Positions 45,472-56,531 are shown, numbered from the stretch's first letter. The stretch: DNA of 64,000 nt from Nocardioides albus (GCF_014648255.1 NZ_BMQT01000003.1:496001-560000), one strand, 5' to 3'. The notes: a model not told the origin generated them from the letters alone. Program-made: numbers and translations.

Positions 45472-46773
45472 ATGGCGATCACCTGGCGCGTCGCGCTGCT
45501 CACCCTGGCCGGGGTCGTACCGGTCGTGCTGCGGCCGGCCGCGAGCACTGCCGCGGTCTGGATCCTGCTCGTGACCCTGCTGGTGCTGGCCGATGTGTTC
45601 CTGGCTACGAAGCCGACAGCCCTGCAGATCGGGCGGAAGCCGCTCGGCGGGATCAGGCTGGGTGACTCGACGACCTCGGAGCTGGTGGTCCGCTCCCCCG
45701 CTCGACGCATCAGGGCACTGGTGCGCGACGCCTGGCAGCCGACTGCCGGAGCAACCGGTAACCGGCACCGGATCCGGCTCGGTCGCGGGGACAGCACCAG
45801 GCTGCGTACGCCGCTGCGGCCGCGCCGCCGCGGAGACCTGCGCGCGCTGGGTGTGACGGTCCGGGTCTACGGACCATTGGGTCTGGGTGCGCGGCAGCGC
45901 ACGATCCCGGTCGAGGGCTCGGTGCGAGTCCTGCCGGCATTCGAGTCCCGCAAGCACCTCCCGTCCCGGCTGCAGCGGCTTCGCGAGCTCGACGGCCGAG
46001 CCGCGGTCCGAGTGCGCGGGCAGGGCACGGAGTTCGACTCGCTGCGGGAGTACGTCCGAGGCGACGACGTACGCTCCATCGACTGGCGCACCACCGCCCG
46101 CTCCCGCACCGTCGTGGTCCGCACCTGGCAGCCAGAGCGGGACCGCCGCGTCGTGCTGGTGCTCGACACCTCCCGCACCTCGGCGGCCCGGGTCGAGGGC
46201 GCCGGGGGCGGGGTGCCGCGTCTCGACTCGGCGATGGATGCCGGCCTCCTGCTCGCCGCCATCGCCTCCCGGGCAGGCGACCGGATCGACTTCGTCGCCG
46301 GTGACCTGCGCGTACGCTCCCGAGTCCGGCTCGCCGGCCAGCGCGATGTCACCCAGCGGCTGCAGGAGGCGATGGCCGACCTCGAGCCGGTCATCGCCGA
46401 GGCCGACTGGTCCACCCTCGCCGGCGCCGTCGCCGGCCTCGGTCGCCACCGCGCTCTCGTGGTCCTGCTGACGCCTCTCGACCCGCACGCGATCGAGGAG
46501 TCTCTCCTCCCCGTCCTGCCGGTCCTGACGCAGCACCACCGCGTCGTCCTCGCCTCCGTCCGCGACCCCGAGCTCGAGGCCACCGCCGCCGCGCGGGACA
46601 CGCTCGAAGACGTCTATGCCGCAGCCGCCGCCGAGCAGACCCTCCGCCGCCGCGAGCACACCGCCGCCATGCTCCGCACCCTCGGCGTCGACATCGTCGA
46701 CGCCGACGCCGAGTCCCTCCCACCCGCTCTCGCCGACCACTACCTGCAGCTCAAAGCCACCGGTCAGCTCTGA
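45472..46773 (+). CDS. DUF58 domain protein
   Basis: 433 residues. Two N-terminal membrane segments (about 8-45) precede the DUF58 signature GTEFDSLREYVRGDDVRSIDWRTTARSRTVVVRTW at about 182-216. A vWA-like domain with VLVLDTSRTS (partial MIDAS) follows. DUF58 proteins partner MoxR ATPases in envelope stress or assembly functions that are not well understood. It is separated from moxR by the 21-nt repeats. Confidence 0.9.
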   Translation: MAITWRVALLTLAGVVPVVLRPAASTAAVWILLVTLLVLADVFLATKPTALQIGRKPLGGIRLGDSTTSELVVRSPARRIRALVRDAWQPTAGATGNRHRIRLGRGDSTRLRTPLRPRRRGDLRALGVTVRVYGPLGLGARQRTIPVEGSVRVLPAFESRKHLPSRLQRLRELDGRAAVRVRGQGTEFDSLREYVRGDDVRSIDWRTTARSRTVVVRTWQPERDRRVVLVLDTSRTSAARVEGAGGGVPRLDSAMDAGLLLAAIASRAGDRIDFVAGDLRVRSRVRLAGQRDVTQRLQEAMADLEPVIAEADWSTLAGAVAGLGRHRALVVLLTPLDPHAIEESLLPVLPVLTQHHRVVLASVRDPELEATAAARDTLEDVYAAAAAEQTLRRREHTAAMLRTLGVDIVDADAESLPPALADHYLQLKATGQL

Positions 46774-47238
46774 TCAGTCGAGCAGACGAATGTCGAACCG
46801 GTCAGCAACTGCTGCGTGGAGGTCGGAGCCAGGGACGAGGTAGACGACGACGCTCTGGCATTCGTCTGCGAGGGAGACGAGATATCGACTCCCCTGCCAG
46901 AACTCAGCCGAAAAGGCATACGGCGCGACCTGGACGAAGCTCTCCCAGAGGCGGTCGTCCGCCGAGTCCACAAGGTTCGTCGTCGCATAGTCCTCAGACC
47001 CCACTTTCGTTCCCTTGAGCGATCGCAGGAAGGCTCGGGAATCGACGACTTCAGGCGGCACCTCCACGACGGCCGACATGTCGGTCTGGAACTCAGATCC
47101 ATACGGTCTAAGCAGGTTTAGCAGCATGCGAACCCGGTCTCGCTGCTCGTCATCAGTCGCATCTGGCGGGTACTCGACCGCGTACGCCTTGAGCCTGTCC
47201 GCACTCGATCTACGCCACAGCGCCACTGGATCCCTCAC
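46774..47238 (-). CDS. Hypothetical protein of the AbiE-like module
   Basis: 154 residues from the GTG at 47238, which overlaps the stop of the nucleotidyltransferase gene (GTGA); an in-frame start at 47262 is possible. It has no recognised domain. Visible segments are RVRMLLNLLRPYGSEFQTDMSAVVEVP, DSADDRLWESFVQVAPYAFSAEFW and QSVVVYLVPGSDLHAAVADRFDIRLLD, suggesting a small alpha/beta protein. The translational coupling ties it to the two upstream genes. Base composition of this block is lower in GC than its neighbours. Confidence 0.7.
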   Translation of the reverse strand: MRDPVALWRRSSADRLKAYAVEYPPDATDDEQRDRVRMLLNLLRPYGSEFQTDMSAVVEVPPEVVDSRAFLRSLKGTKVGSEDYATTNLVDSADDRLWESFVQVAPYAFSAEFWQGSRYLVSLADECQSVVVYLVPGSDLHAAVADRFDIRLLD

Positions 47239-47876
47239 TCGCCTCGAAGCTCTTCGGACCATTCGTTGAAGAACGTCACCAGGTCGGGAACGGATTCCTC
47301 ATCGATCGGAAATTGCCGGGCATTGATCTGGTTCACCATGCGCACCATCTGGCCGAATACGCCGCGGTCGAACCCTAGGTCCCGCTCGGCCGCCAGCTCA
47401 AGCAATTTCGGCTTCCCGAACCGTCGGGCCAGGTTGAACACGTCGACGAAGTCACGCGGCGCCGCACGGCCGAAAAGTGCCAGCGTCTTACGTCCGGCAT
47501 TCTCCTCGAGGCCGATCGTGGGTCCCAAGAACGTCGCCGTCGGCGGAAGCAGGAGGCTGGCATCGATGCCGAGATCGACCTCGATCTTGTCGTCGGCGGC
47601 GATCACCGAGAGTCGCACGAACTCGTCGTTCTCCCAGATGATCACCGTCTCCCAACCCCGGGCGCGACATCTGGCGACGAAGGCGGCTTTGGCCGCTGGG
47701 ACGCTTCCTTCCCCGCGAGCGGCGAAGAAGTCGAGATCGTCGGTCACCCGCTCAACGGCGCCCAAGGCGATGAGTGCGGCACCACGCGCGAGCAGAATTC
47801 CTTCCGACTCGGGGAGATCGAAGAAGGTCCGGGCGACGTCTTCCTGCAACGCCGTGATGAATCCGGTCGCGCCCAT
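47235..47876 (-). CDS. AbiEii/AbiGii-like nucleotidyltransferase (putative toxin)
   Basis: 213 residues. The nucleotidyltransferase motif reads RGAALIALGAVERVTDDLDFFA, matching the GG.AL...R.T.DLD pattern of the AbiEii family except that Arg replaces the first Gly. Later segments IEVDLGIDASLLLPP and KTLALFGRAAPRDFVDVFNLARRFG match the family's acidic and Arg-Asp-Asp regions. In AbiE systems this protein is the toxin, transferring nucleotides to tRNA or another target. It follows the HTH gene by two bases. Confidence 0.82.
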   Translation of the reverse strand: MGATGFITALQEDVARTFFDLPESEGILLARGAALIALGAVERVTDDLDFFAARGEGSVPAAKAAFVARCRARGWETVIIWENDEFVRLSVIAADDKIEVDLGIDASLLLPPTATFLGPTIGLEENAGRKTLALFGRAAPRDFVDVFNLARRFGKPKLLELAAERDLGFDRGVFGQMVRMVNQINARQFPIDEESVPDLVTFFNEWSEELRGE

Positions 47877-47878
47877 GA

Positions 47879-48445
47879 CTACGCAGCTTCCCGAAAGTCC
47901 GAGACGGCGCTCTGCCAGGCCTGACGGATCTCGGGCGGCACGAACATGTCATCCCACATCTCGACGAGCTGGCCGCCGTCGACATAGTCGACCAGAATCG
48001 AAGGGGCCGCCTCGAGCATGAGCATTCGATAGGCGAGAGCTCGGTCGTTCCAGTCGGCCAGGTCGAACGTTCCGCCCCCACCCGACCAATGGACGCTGTG
48101 CGGCAGGGTGACGGTCGCAGTGGCTCGTTCCGGCTCGAGTCGCCACAGGCGGTTCGGCACGGACAACGGCCGCCCTATCCGGCTCGTCATGGTCCGGAAC
48201 GAGACCAACCCGCTCGGCGTACGCACCATCTCGATCGGGTCCGGCTCGTCGGAGACCTCCAGACCGACCGCTCGCATCACGTCGGCAACCTTCCGGAGCT
48301 CCGCACGTCCATGACCGGCCTCGAGCTCGATGACGAAACGGCGGCCGACGCCCGCGAGCTCGGCGAGCTCGGCCTGAGTCAGGCCAAGCGTCTTTCGCAC
48401 GCTACGCACGAGCCCGCCGATCTCGCCCGGGGACATGGTTGCCAT
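47879..48445 (-). CDS. XRE-family HTH protein (putative antitoxin/autorepressor)
   Basis: 188 residues from ATG 48445 (MATMSPGEIGG); an upstream in-frame start would lie in the operator. The HTH reads LGLTQAELAELAGVGRRFVIELEAGHGRAELRKVADVM. A C-terminal domain of about 110 residues has WRLEPERATATVTLPHSVHWS, then TFDLADWNDRALAYRMLMLEAAPSILVDYVDG. It opens the three-gene module and is preceded by a perfect palindrome and a -10 box giving a leaderless message, so autorepression is likely. Confidence 0.8.
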   Translation of the reverse strand: MATMSPGEIGGLVRSVRKTLGLTQAELAELAGVGRRFVIELEAGHGRAELRKVADVMRAVGLEVSDEPDPIEMVRTPSGLVSFRTMTSRIGRPLSVPNRLWRLEPERATATVTLPHSVHWSGGGGTFDLADWNDRALAYRMLMLEAAPSILVDYVDGGQLVEMWDDMFVPPEIRQAWQSAVSDFREAA

Positions 48446-48451
48446 GCCCCC

Positions 48452-48485
48452 AGCGTACGCCCAAATGTTCCCGACTGGGAACATT
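48452..48485 (-). promoter_or_regulatory. Palindromic operator and -10 box of the AbiE-like module
   Basis: AATGTTCCC-GACT-GGGAACATT (48464-48485) is a perfect inverted repeat. On the minus strand TACGCT (48457-48452) is a TANNNT -10 box ending six bases before ATG 48445, so transcription begins at the start codon. The palindrome overlaps the -35 position, the classic arrangement for a repressor. Confidence 0.75.
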
Positions 48486-49480
48486 CAGGCCTGAGTGGCG
48501 ACGCGGTCCTCGAGGAGACGCTCGTCGATGTCGCCGGTCTCGCCGCGGGAGGCGGCGGCGCGGCCCACGATGAAGACGTACGCGAAGAAGGCGATCTCGG
48601 CGAGGATGCCGATGCCGACGCGGGCCCAGGTGGGTAGGGGCGAGGGGGTGACGAAGGCTTCGATGATGCCGGAGATCAGCAGCACGACGATGAGGCCGAG
48701 GGCGATGCCGCCGGCGGTGCGTCCCTCACGGGCCATCGACTGCCCTCGGGTCAGCGGTCCGGGGTCGATCCAGGACCAGAAGATCCGCAGCCCGACGGCG
48801 CCGGCGACGAAGACCGCGGTCAGCTCCAGCAGACCGTGGGGCAGGATCAGGCCCCAGAACAGCTCGGCTCGATCGTGGCGATGCATCAGGGTGCCGAGGA
48901 TCGCCAGGTTGGCGACGTTCTGGAACATCGAGTAGATCACCGGCAGCCCGAGGACGCCCAGGGCGATGCAGATGAACGAGACCCAGACGTTGTTGACCCA
49001 GACCTGGGTGGCGAACGACGAGGCCGCGTGCTCGCTGTAGTAGCCCTCGATGTCGTGCTCGACCAGCTGCCTGACCTGCTCGGGACCGAGCAGCGACTGC
49101 TCGACCTCCGGGTGGCGCAGCAGCCACCAGATCATCACCGCGGTGACCACCACGTTGGCGACCAGCATCCCCAGCCACCACCAGCGCAGCCGGTAGAGCG
49201 CGGCCGGGAACCGATGGGTGAAGAACCGCAGAACACCGGACCAGGTGCTGGTCCGGGTGCCGGTGGTGCGGTTGCGGGCCGCCGCCAGCAGCACCGAGAG
49301 ATGCTGGACGACCGTCGGGTCGGGGGCGTTGCTGCGTACGACCGAGAGCTGGGTGCTCACCCGTTGATAGAGCTCGACCAGCTCGTCGGCCTGAGCACCG
49401 CTCAGCCGGCGCTCGGCCAGCAGCTCCTCGAGCCCGGTCCGGTCGGCCGCGGTCGCGGCCAGATACGCGTCGAGATCCAC
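48485..49480 (-). CDS. Stage II sporulation protein M (SpoIIM)-family membrane protein
   Basis: 331 residues with about six hydrophobic helices after a cytosolic N-terminal helical region (1-85). SFATQVWVNNVWVSFICIALGVLGLPVIYSMFQNVANLAILG and FWGLILPHGLLELTAVFVAGAVGLRIFW are typical of SpoIIM-like proteins of actinobacteria that do not sporulate. These sit beside RDD and MoxR/DUF58 genes; function is unknown. It diverges from the RDD gene with 23 bases between starts. Confidence 0.88.
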   Translation of the reverse strand: MDLDAYLAATAADRTGLEELLAERRLSGAQADELVELYQRVSTQLSVVRSNAPDPTVVQHLSVLLAAARNRTTGTRTSTWSGVLRFFTHRFPAALYRLRWWWLGMLVANVVVTAVMIWWLLRHPEVEQSLLGPEQVRQLVEHDIEGYYSEHAASSFATQVWVNNVWVSFICIALGVLGLPVIYSMFQNVANLAILGTLMHRHDRAELFWGLILPHGLLELTAVFVAGAVGLRIFWSWIDPGPLTRGQSMAREGRTAGGIALGLIVVLLISGIIEAFVTPSPLPTWARVGIGILAEIAFFAYVFIVGRAAASRGETGDIDERLLEDRVATQA

Positions 49481-49503
49481 GCCCGCAGCGTACGCTGACC
49501 GCC

Positions 49504-50373
49504 ATGACCCTCGCGCCGCAATCGCCCGAGCGACGCCCTCAGGACCAGCGCCTGCAGCAGCAGCTCCCTCAGGAGCGAGAGCTCCTGACCGACGACGACC
49601 TGGTCACCGGCGACGCGGTCGCCCTCGACCTGCCGGCGGCCGGACTGGGGATGCGGTTGCTCTCCGGCCTCATCGACGTCCTGGTGACCTGCGTCCTGCT
49701 GCTGATCGTTCTGATCATCTTCATGACCGCGACCTTCGACACCGACGAGGCGCTCGCCTGGGCCGGCTACATCGCGGCGACGGCCTCGGTCCTGGTCGTC
49801 TTCCCGACGCTCATCGAGACGCTCACCCGTGGCCGCTCGCTCGGCAAGCTGGCGCTAGGGCTGCGCACGGTGCGGGACGACGGCGGCGCGATCAGCTTCC
49901 ATCATGCGTTCGTACGCGCCCTGGTCGGAGTCGTCGAGATCTACGGCACCAGCGGCGCCGCTGCCCTCCTTTGCGCGATGATCCACCCGCGCGGCAAGCG
50001 TCTCGGCGACATCGCGGCCGGGACGTACGTCATCCGCGTCCGGGTCCCGCTGAGCCCTCCGGCCCCGATTCGGATGCCCCCGGAGCTGGCCGCCTGGGCC
50101 TCCCGCGCGGACGTCGCCGCCATTCCCGTCGGCCTGAGCCTGGCGGTGCGCCGGTTCCTCTCCGGCGAGGTCGGCACCCACACCGACCCGGTCCGCCGCC
50201 ACGCGCTCGCAGACCGCCTGGCGACCCACATGCAGACGTACGTCGCCCCTGGCCCGCCCCCGGGCACGCCTCCCGAGGCATACCTGGCCGCGGTGCTCGC
50301 GACCCGCCGTGATCGGGACGCCGCCCGCCTCGCCCGCGACGACGAGCTCCGCAAGCGACTCACTGCGCGCTAG
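49504..50373 (+). CDS. RDD-family membrane protein
   Basis: 289 residues. The RDD domain begins LDLPAAGLGMRLLSGLIDVLVTCVLLLIVLI and continues with GRSLGKLALGLRTVRDDGGAISFHHAFVRAL; the typical Arg and Asp residues are present in adapted form. About three membrane segments lie between residues 50 and 165. The C-terminal 110 residues are cytosolic. Its stop overlaps the stop of the facing gene (CTAG at 50370-50373). Confidence 0.85.
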   Translation: MTLAPQSPERRPQDQRLQQQLPQERELLTDDDLVTGDAVALDLPAAGLGMRLLSGLIDVLVTCVLLLIVLIIFMTATFDTDEALAWAGYIAATASVLVVFPTLIETLTRGRSLGKLALGLRTVRDDGGAISFHHAFVRALVGVVEIYGTSGAAALLCAMIHPRGKRLGDIAAGTYVIRVRVPLSPPAPIRMPPELAAWASRADVAAIPVGLSLAVRRFLSGEVGTHTDPVRRHALADRLATHMQTYVAPGPPPGTPPEAYLAAVLATRRDRDAARLARDDELRKRLTAR

Positions 50374-50984
50374 CGCGCCAGGCGCTTGGCGCTCAGCCCG
50401 ACCGACTTCAGCTCCAGCGCAGCCAGCTTCGTCACGACCTCGACATCTCCCTCGCGCCAGGCCCTGACCGGGTCGTCGCTGATCTTCGCGAGCTTGTGCA
50501 GCGGCTGGGTCGACATCGCCCGCAGCGCCACGAGGTCAGCGGCCGTTCCCGCCTCCAGGAACCGCTGCGTCGAGGTCGCGTTGCGGATGTAGCGCCACCG
50601 CAAGGGCACATACACCATCAGCCACATCAGCACAGGGACGACCGCGACCGCGATCGCCAGCCCGATCGCGATGTCGGCGACGGCATCGACCTGCGCCTGG
50701 CCCGCCGCGGCGAGCTGGTCGGCGGCCTTCGCGGCGCCCGTGAACGGCGCCGCTACCCCGTCCTCCACCAGGGGCAGGTCGTCGACCCTCCCGGCCGCCT
50801 CGAGCATCTTCTCGGAGAGCGAGGTGCCGGCGGCGTCCATCTTCTCGCCGGGCAGGGCGAGCGCGGAGACCAGCTCGTGGACGAGCCTGCCGAGGAGGAC
50901 CCACCCGACGATCCACCCCACCGTCAGCAGGTCAGCGAAGAGCTGGGCAACGCGGCGCGAGGGCGTGTCGGCGTACCACTTCAT
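50370..50984 (-). CDS. Hypothetical membrane protein
   Basis: 204 residues. Two hydrophobic segments (about 17-38 and 108-128) flank an extracytoplasmic region of about 65 residues rich in Ala, Asp and Glu. The C-terminal cytosolic part has RNATSTQRFLEAGTAADLVALRAMSTQPLHKL. No known domain is recognised. It stands between RDD and trmB with its stop overlapping that of the RDD gene. Confidence 0.7.
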   Translation of the reverse strand: MKWYADTPSRRVAQLFADLLTVGWIVGWVLLGRLVHELVSALALPGEKMDAAGTSLSEKMLEAAGRVDDLPLVEDGVAAPFTGAAKAADQLAAAGQAQVDAVADIAIGLAIAVAVVPVLMWLMVYVPLRWRYIRNATSTQRFLEAGTAADLVALRAMSTQPLHKLAKISDDPVRAWREGDVEVVTKLAALELKSVGLSAKRLAR

Positions 50985-51041
50985 GTCCCTGATCCTGGCG
51001 GCTCCGAACCCACAGATCGGTCACGACACGGGCAGTTCGGG

Positions 51042-51773
51042 TCAACGCCTCCGGTAGAGCAGGTCGGTGATGACCCGGTCCTTGGCCAGTCCCTTGCGCT
51101 CGAACTTGGTCACCGGACGCTCGTCCCAGCGGTCGACCACGCCTCCGCTCAGCAGCGGCTCGGCGTCGAGGACCTCGATCATCTGCTCGGCGTACTCGAC
51201 CCAGTCGGTCGCCAGCCGCCAGGTCCCACCTGCCTGGAGCCGTTCGGCGATCATCCGCGCGTTGGCGGGCGTGACCAGGCGTCGCTTGTGGTGACGGGTC
51301 TTGTGCCACGGGTCGGGGAAGAACGTCCAGACCTCGCTGACCGACCCCGGCTCGACGAGATTCTCGAGCGTCCAGAGCGCATCGACGCTGCAGAAACGTA
51401 CGTTGGCAGCGCCGGCCGCGCCCACCCGGGCGAGACTCTCCGCGACACCCGGCCGCCAGACCTCCAGGGCCAGGATGTCGTACGCAGGTCGCGCCGCTGC
51501 GAGCACCGCGGTCGCCTCGCCCACGCCGCCGCCGATGTCGACGATCAGGGGTGCCTTGCGGCCAAACCAGCTCTCCAGGGAGAAGCCGGGCTCGTCGACC
51601 GCCTCGTCCGGGATCACCCACTCTGCTGCGTACGCGTCCCAGGCGCGCTGCTGCTTCGCGTCGAGCCGGCTGCCGCGGCGGGTGTAGGTGAGGACCTCTC
51701 TTACCGTGCGGCCGTCATCGAGCAGCTTCTGGTGGGGTCTTGCTGGGCGGGTGTCACTATTCGGGTCTGTCAC
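51042..51773 (-). CDS. trmB: tRNA (guanine-N7-)-methyltransferase TrmB
   Basis: 243 residues. The SAM motif is VDIGGGVGE at about 78-86. FFPDPWHKTRHHKRRLVTP and the C-terminal TKFERKGLAKDRVITDLLYRRR are diagnostic of TrmB, which methylates G46 of tRNA. In its place between tuf and the RDD gene there is no tRNA partner. ATG 51773 gives the expected N-terminus; GGVGE and PDPWHK residues are intact. Confidence 0.95.
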   Translation of the reverse strand: MTDPNSDTRPARPHQKLLDDGRTVREVLTYTRRGSRLDAKQQRAWDAYAAEWVIPDEAVDEPGFSLESWFGRKAPLIVDIGGGVGEATAVLAAARPAYDILALEVWRPGVAESLARVGAAGAANVRFCSVDALWTLENLVEPGSVSEVWTFFPDPWHKTRHHKRRLVTPANARMIAERLQAGGTWRLATDWVEYAEQMIEVLDAEPLLSGGVVDRWDERPVTKFERKGLAKDRVITDLLYRRR

Positions 51774-51800
51774 TTTTCTTGCCTTGGTCTCGGGGCGCGC

Positions 51801-51857
51801 CGACGCGGCGCAATCCGGTCCTCGCTTCGCTCCGGTCCGTTTGCGCCGAGTCAGCGC
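51801..51857. repeat. Inverted-repeat element with CTCGCTTCGCTC core
   Basis: GACGCGGCGCAA and TTTGCGCCGAGTC arms enclose GGTCC-TCGCTTCGCT-CCGGTCC, so nested inverted repeats span about 57 bases. It lies between trmB and the tuf terminator. GAGCGAAGCGAG cores of this type recur in actinobacterial intergenic repeats, as I recall; no second copy was noticed here. Confidence 0.5.
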
Positions 51858-51881
51858 TTACTAAGCCAGCAAGGAGCATCT

Positions 51882-51940
51882 GGTCCAACGCGAAGGACCC
51901 CCTTCGCCTTGCGGCTCCGGGGGCCCTCCACGTTGGATCA
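51882..51940 (-). terminator. Terminator of the tuf transcript
   Basis: CTGGTCCAACG at 51880-51890 pairs with CGTTGGATCAG (51931-51941) and the stem continues through AAGGACCCCC against GGGGGCCCTCC with few mismatches. It lies about ten bases beyond the tuf stop codon. Confidence 0.8.
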
Positions 51941-51949
51941 GAAGATCAC

Positions 51950-53143
51950 TTACTTGATGATCTTCGTAACCCGACCCGCGCCGACGGTGCGACCGCCCTC
52001 ACGGATAGCGAACTTCAGACCCTCGTCCATCGCGATGGGCTGGATGAGCTCGACCGACATCTCGGTGTTGTCACCCGGCATGACCATCTCGGTGCCCTCG
52101 GGGAGGGTCACAACGCCGGTCACGTCCGTGGTCCGGAAGTAGAACTGCGGACGGTAGTTGTTGAAGAACGGGGTGTGACGGCCACCCTCCTCCTTCGAGA
52201 GGATGTAGACAGAGCCCTCGAAGTTGGTGTGGGGGGTCGTGGTGCCCGGCTTGATGACAACCATGCCGCGCTCGACGTCCTCGCGCTTGGTGCCGCGGAG
52301 GAGCAGCCCGACGTTCTCGCCGGCCTGGCCCTCGTCGAGGAGCTTGCGGAACATCTCGACGCCGGTGACGGTCGACTTCTGCGAGGTCTCGCGGATGCCG
52401 ACGATCTCGACCTCTTCGCCGACCTTGACGATGCCGCGCTCGATACGACCGGTGATGACGGTGCCACGACCGGTGATCGTGAAGACGTCCTCAACGGGCA
52501 TCAGGAACGGCTTGTCGGTCTCACGAGCCGGGGTCGGGATGTAGTCGTCGACGGCCTGCATGAGCTCGGCGACGGAGTCCATCCACTTCTCCTCGCCCTG
52601 CAGGGCGGGGTAGGCGGCAACGCGCACGACCGGGAGGTCGTCACCCGGGAACTCGTACTCGCTGAGGAGCTCGCGCACCTCCATCTCGACGAGCTCGATG
52701 AGCTCCTCGTCGTCGACCATGTCGCACTTGTTGAGCGCGACGACGATCGACGGCACGCCGACCTGGCGGGCCAGGAGCACGTGCTCCTTGGTCTGCGGCA
52801 TCGGGCCGTCGGTGGCGGCGACCACGAGGATCGCGCCGTCCATCTGCGCGGCACCGGTGATCATGTTCTTGATGTAGTCCGCGTGACCCGGGCAGTCGAC
52901 GTGAGCGTAGTGACGCGACTCGGTCTGGTACTCGATGTGCGCGATCGAGATCGTGATCCCGCGCTGGCGCTCCTCGGGGGCCTTGTCGATGTCCTCGAAC
53001 GCGAACTCCGGGTTCAGGTCCGGGTACTTCGCGTGCAGCACCTTCGAGATCGCCGCGGTAAGGGTGGTCTTACCGTGGTCGATGTGACCGATGGTGCCGA
53101 TGTTGACGTGCGGCTTGTTCCGCTCGAACTTCGCCTTAGCCAC
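51950..53143 (-). CDS. tuf: Elongation factor Tu
   Basis: 397 residues. G1 GHIDHGKT at about 19-26, G3 DCPGHADY, G4 NKCD, and the C-terminal domain with [33 protein letters not shown] are all intact. It delivers aminoacyl-tRNA to the A site. It is the only tuf in the window and is 84 bases after fusA; a strong hairpin follows. Confidence 0.98.
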   Translation of the reverse strand: MAKAKFERNKPHVNIGTIGHIDHGKTTLTAAISKVLHAKYPDLNPEFAFEDIDKAPEERQRGITISIAHIEYQTESRHYAHVDCPGHADYIKNMITGAAQMDGAILVVAATDGPMPQTKEHVLLARQVGVPSIVVALNKCDMVDDEELIELVEMEVRELLSEYEFPGDDLPVVRVAAYPALQGEEKWMDSVAELMQAVDDYIPTPARETDKPFLMPVEDVFTITGRGTVITGRIERGIVKVGEEVEIVGIRETSQKSTVTGVEMFRKLLDEGQAGENVGLLLRGTKREDVERGMVVIKPGTTTPHTNFEGSVYILSKEEGGRHTPFFNNYRPQFYFRTTDVTGVVTLPEGTEMVMPGDNTEMSVELIQPIAMDEGLKFAIREGGRTVGAGRVTKIIK

Positions 53144-53227
53144 TGTGGGCTCCTCCTGGTGTGATTTTCTTACTGACTCGTACTGAAAGGTGGTGCTGCC
53201 GAAGTCCCTGGACGGGCGACCCGAAGG

Positions 53228-55342
<2,115 letters not shown>

Positions 55343-55425
55343 TGTCTTCAGCGTTCCTTAAAGAGATTGTCTTCGGTCTGGATGGGCGGGGTCCCCACAT
55401 TGTGCGGCAGGAACCCCGCCGTACG

Positions 55426-55896
55426 TCACCAGCGGTAGTGCGCGAAGGCCTTGTTGGACTCGGCCATCTTGTGAGTGTCCTCGCGCTTCTTCACAGCGGC
55501 ACCGAGGCCGTTGCTCGCGTCGAGGATCTCGTTCATCAGGCGCTCGGCCATCGTCTTCTCACGACGGTCCTGGGCGTAGCCGACGAGCCAGCGCAGCGCG
55601 AGCGTGGTGCCACGCGTGCCCTTGACCTCGATCGGGACCTGGTAGGTCGCGCCGCCGACGCGGCGGGACTTGACCTCGATGGCCGGCTTCACGTTGTCCA
55701 TGGCGCGCTTGAGCGTCACCACGGGGTCGGTGCCGGTCTTCTCGCGGCAGCCCTCGAGGGCGGTGTAGACGATGCGCTGCGCAACCTGCTTCTTGCCGTC
55801 CTGCAGGACCTTGCTGACCAGCTGGGTTACGAGCTGCGAGCCGTAGACGGGGTCGACGACGAGCGGACGCTTGGGAGCGGGACCCTTACGAGGCAT
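55426..55896 (-). CDS. rpsG: 30S ribosomal protein S7
   Basis: 156 residues from ATG 55896 ([21 protein letters not shown]); an in-frame upstream start overlaps rpsL and is not used. [37 protein letters not shown] and [20 protein letters not shown] are diagnostic. S7 organises the 16S 3' major domain. It is one base downstream of the rpsL stop. Confidence 0.97.
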   Translation of the reverse strand: MPRKGPAPKRPLVVDPVYGSQLVTQLVSKVLQDGKKQVAQRIVYTALEGCREKTGTDPVVTLKRAMDNVKPAIEVKSRRVGGATYQVPIEVKGTRGTTLALRWLVGYAQDRREKTMAERLMNEILDASNGLGAAVKKREDTHKMAESNKAFAHYRW

Positions 55897-55897
55897 G

Positions 55898-56269
55898 TCA
55901 CTTCTCCTTCTTCGCGCCGTAGCGCGAACGGGCCTGCTTGCGGTTCTTGACACCCTGGGTGTCGAGCGTGCCGCGAATGATCTTGTAGCGAACGCCGGGG
56001 AGGTCCTTCACACGACCGCCGCGGACGAGCACGATGGAGTGCTCCTGAAGGTTGTGGCCCACACCCGGGATGTAAGCGGTGACCTCGACGCCGGAGGAGA
56101 GGCGCACACGGGCGACCTTCCGGAGGGCGGAGTTCGGCTTCTTCGGGGTGGTGGTGTAGACGCGCGTGCAGACGCCACGGCGCTGCGGCGATCCCTTGAG
56201 GGCAGGCGTCTTCGACTTCGTCGCCTTGTCCTCGCGGCCCTTGCGGACCAGCTGGTTGATTGTGGGCAC
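55898..56269 (-). CDS. rpsL: 30S ribosomal protein S12
   Basis: 123 residues. [100 protein letters not shown] is the canonical protein. The two regions altered in streptomycin-resistant strains, TPKKPNSA and GGRVKDLPG, appear wild type (Lys present). It heads the str operon. Confidence 0.98.
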   Translation of the reverse strand: MPTINQLVRKGREDKATKSKTPALKGSPQRRGVCTRVYTTTPKKPNSALRKVARVRLSSGVEVTAYIPGVGHNLQEHSIVLVRGGRVKDLPGVRYKIIRGTLDTQGVKNRKQARSRYGAKKEK

Positions 56270-56375
56270 CTCGGTGGTTCCCCTTCTTTTCTGCTCTCAC
56301 GACGCGGCGCTCTGCCGCGAAGGATCAAATGTTGTGCGTCCAGGTGGTGCGATACCAACTGGTCCCGCCTCGCCC

Positions 56376-56394
56376 CCGAGGTCGGGCGTGTCGC
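56376..56394 (-). promoter_or_regulatory. rpsL: str operon leader motif
   Basis: On the minus strand GCGACACGCCCGACC (56394-56380) is followed by TCGGGGGCGAGG, which can form a hairpin CCTCG-GGGG-CGAGG. The 15 bases equal those in the rpsJ leader, about 110 bases before the rpsL start. The rest of 56270-56531 holds no gene. Confidence 0.6.
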
Positions 56395-56531
56395 CCTTAC
56401 CTCAACGCACGCGTTGGCGGATCTTTCGAACCGACCCCCGCTGGAGGGCGCCGAACCCGGGTCCGAGACCTTTTCTCGAGCTTGTTCCGGGCACGCGCGA
56501 CGGCCTGGTTGTCCCAGACACGCTTCAGAGG

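Noticed and set aside
45235..46740. 501-codon minus-strand frame opposite DUF58, with LTSRAQK-type heptads
   Set aside because: DUF58 on the plus strand is clear; the heptads arise from the 21-nt repeats and are not a real protein repeat.
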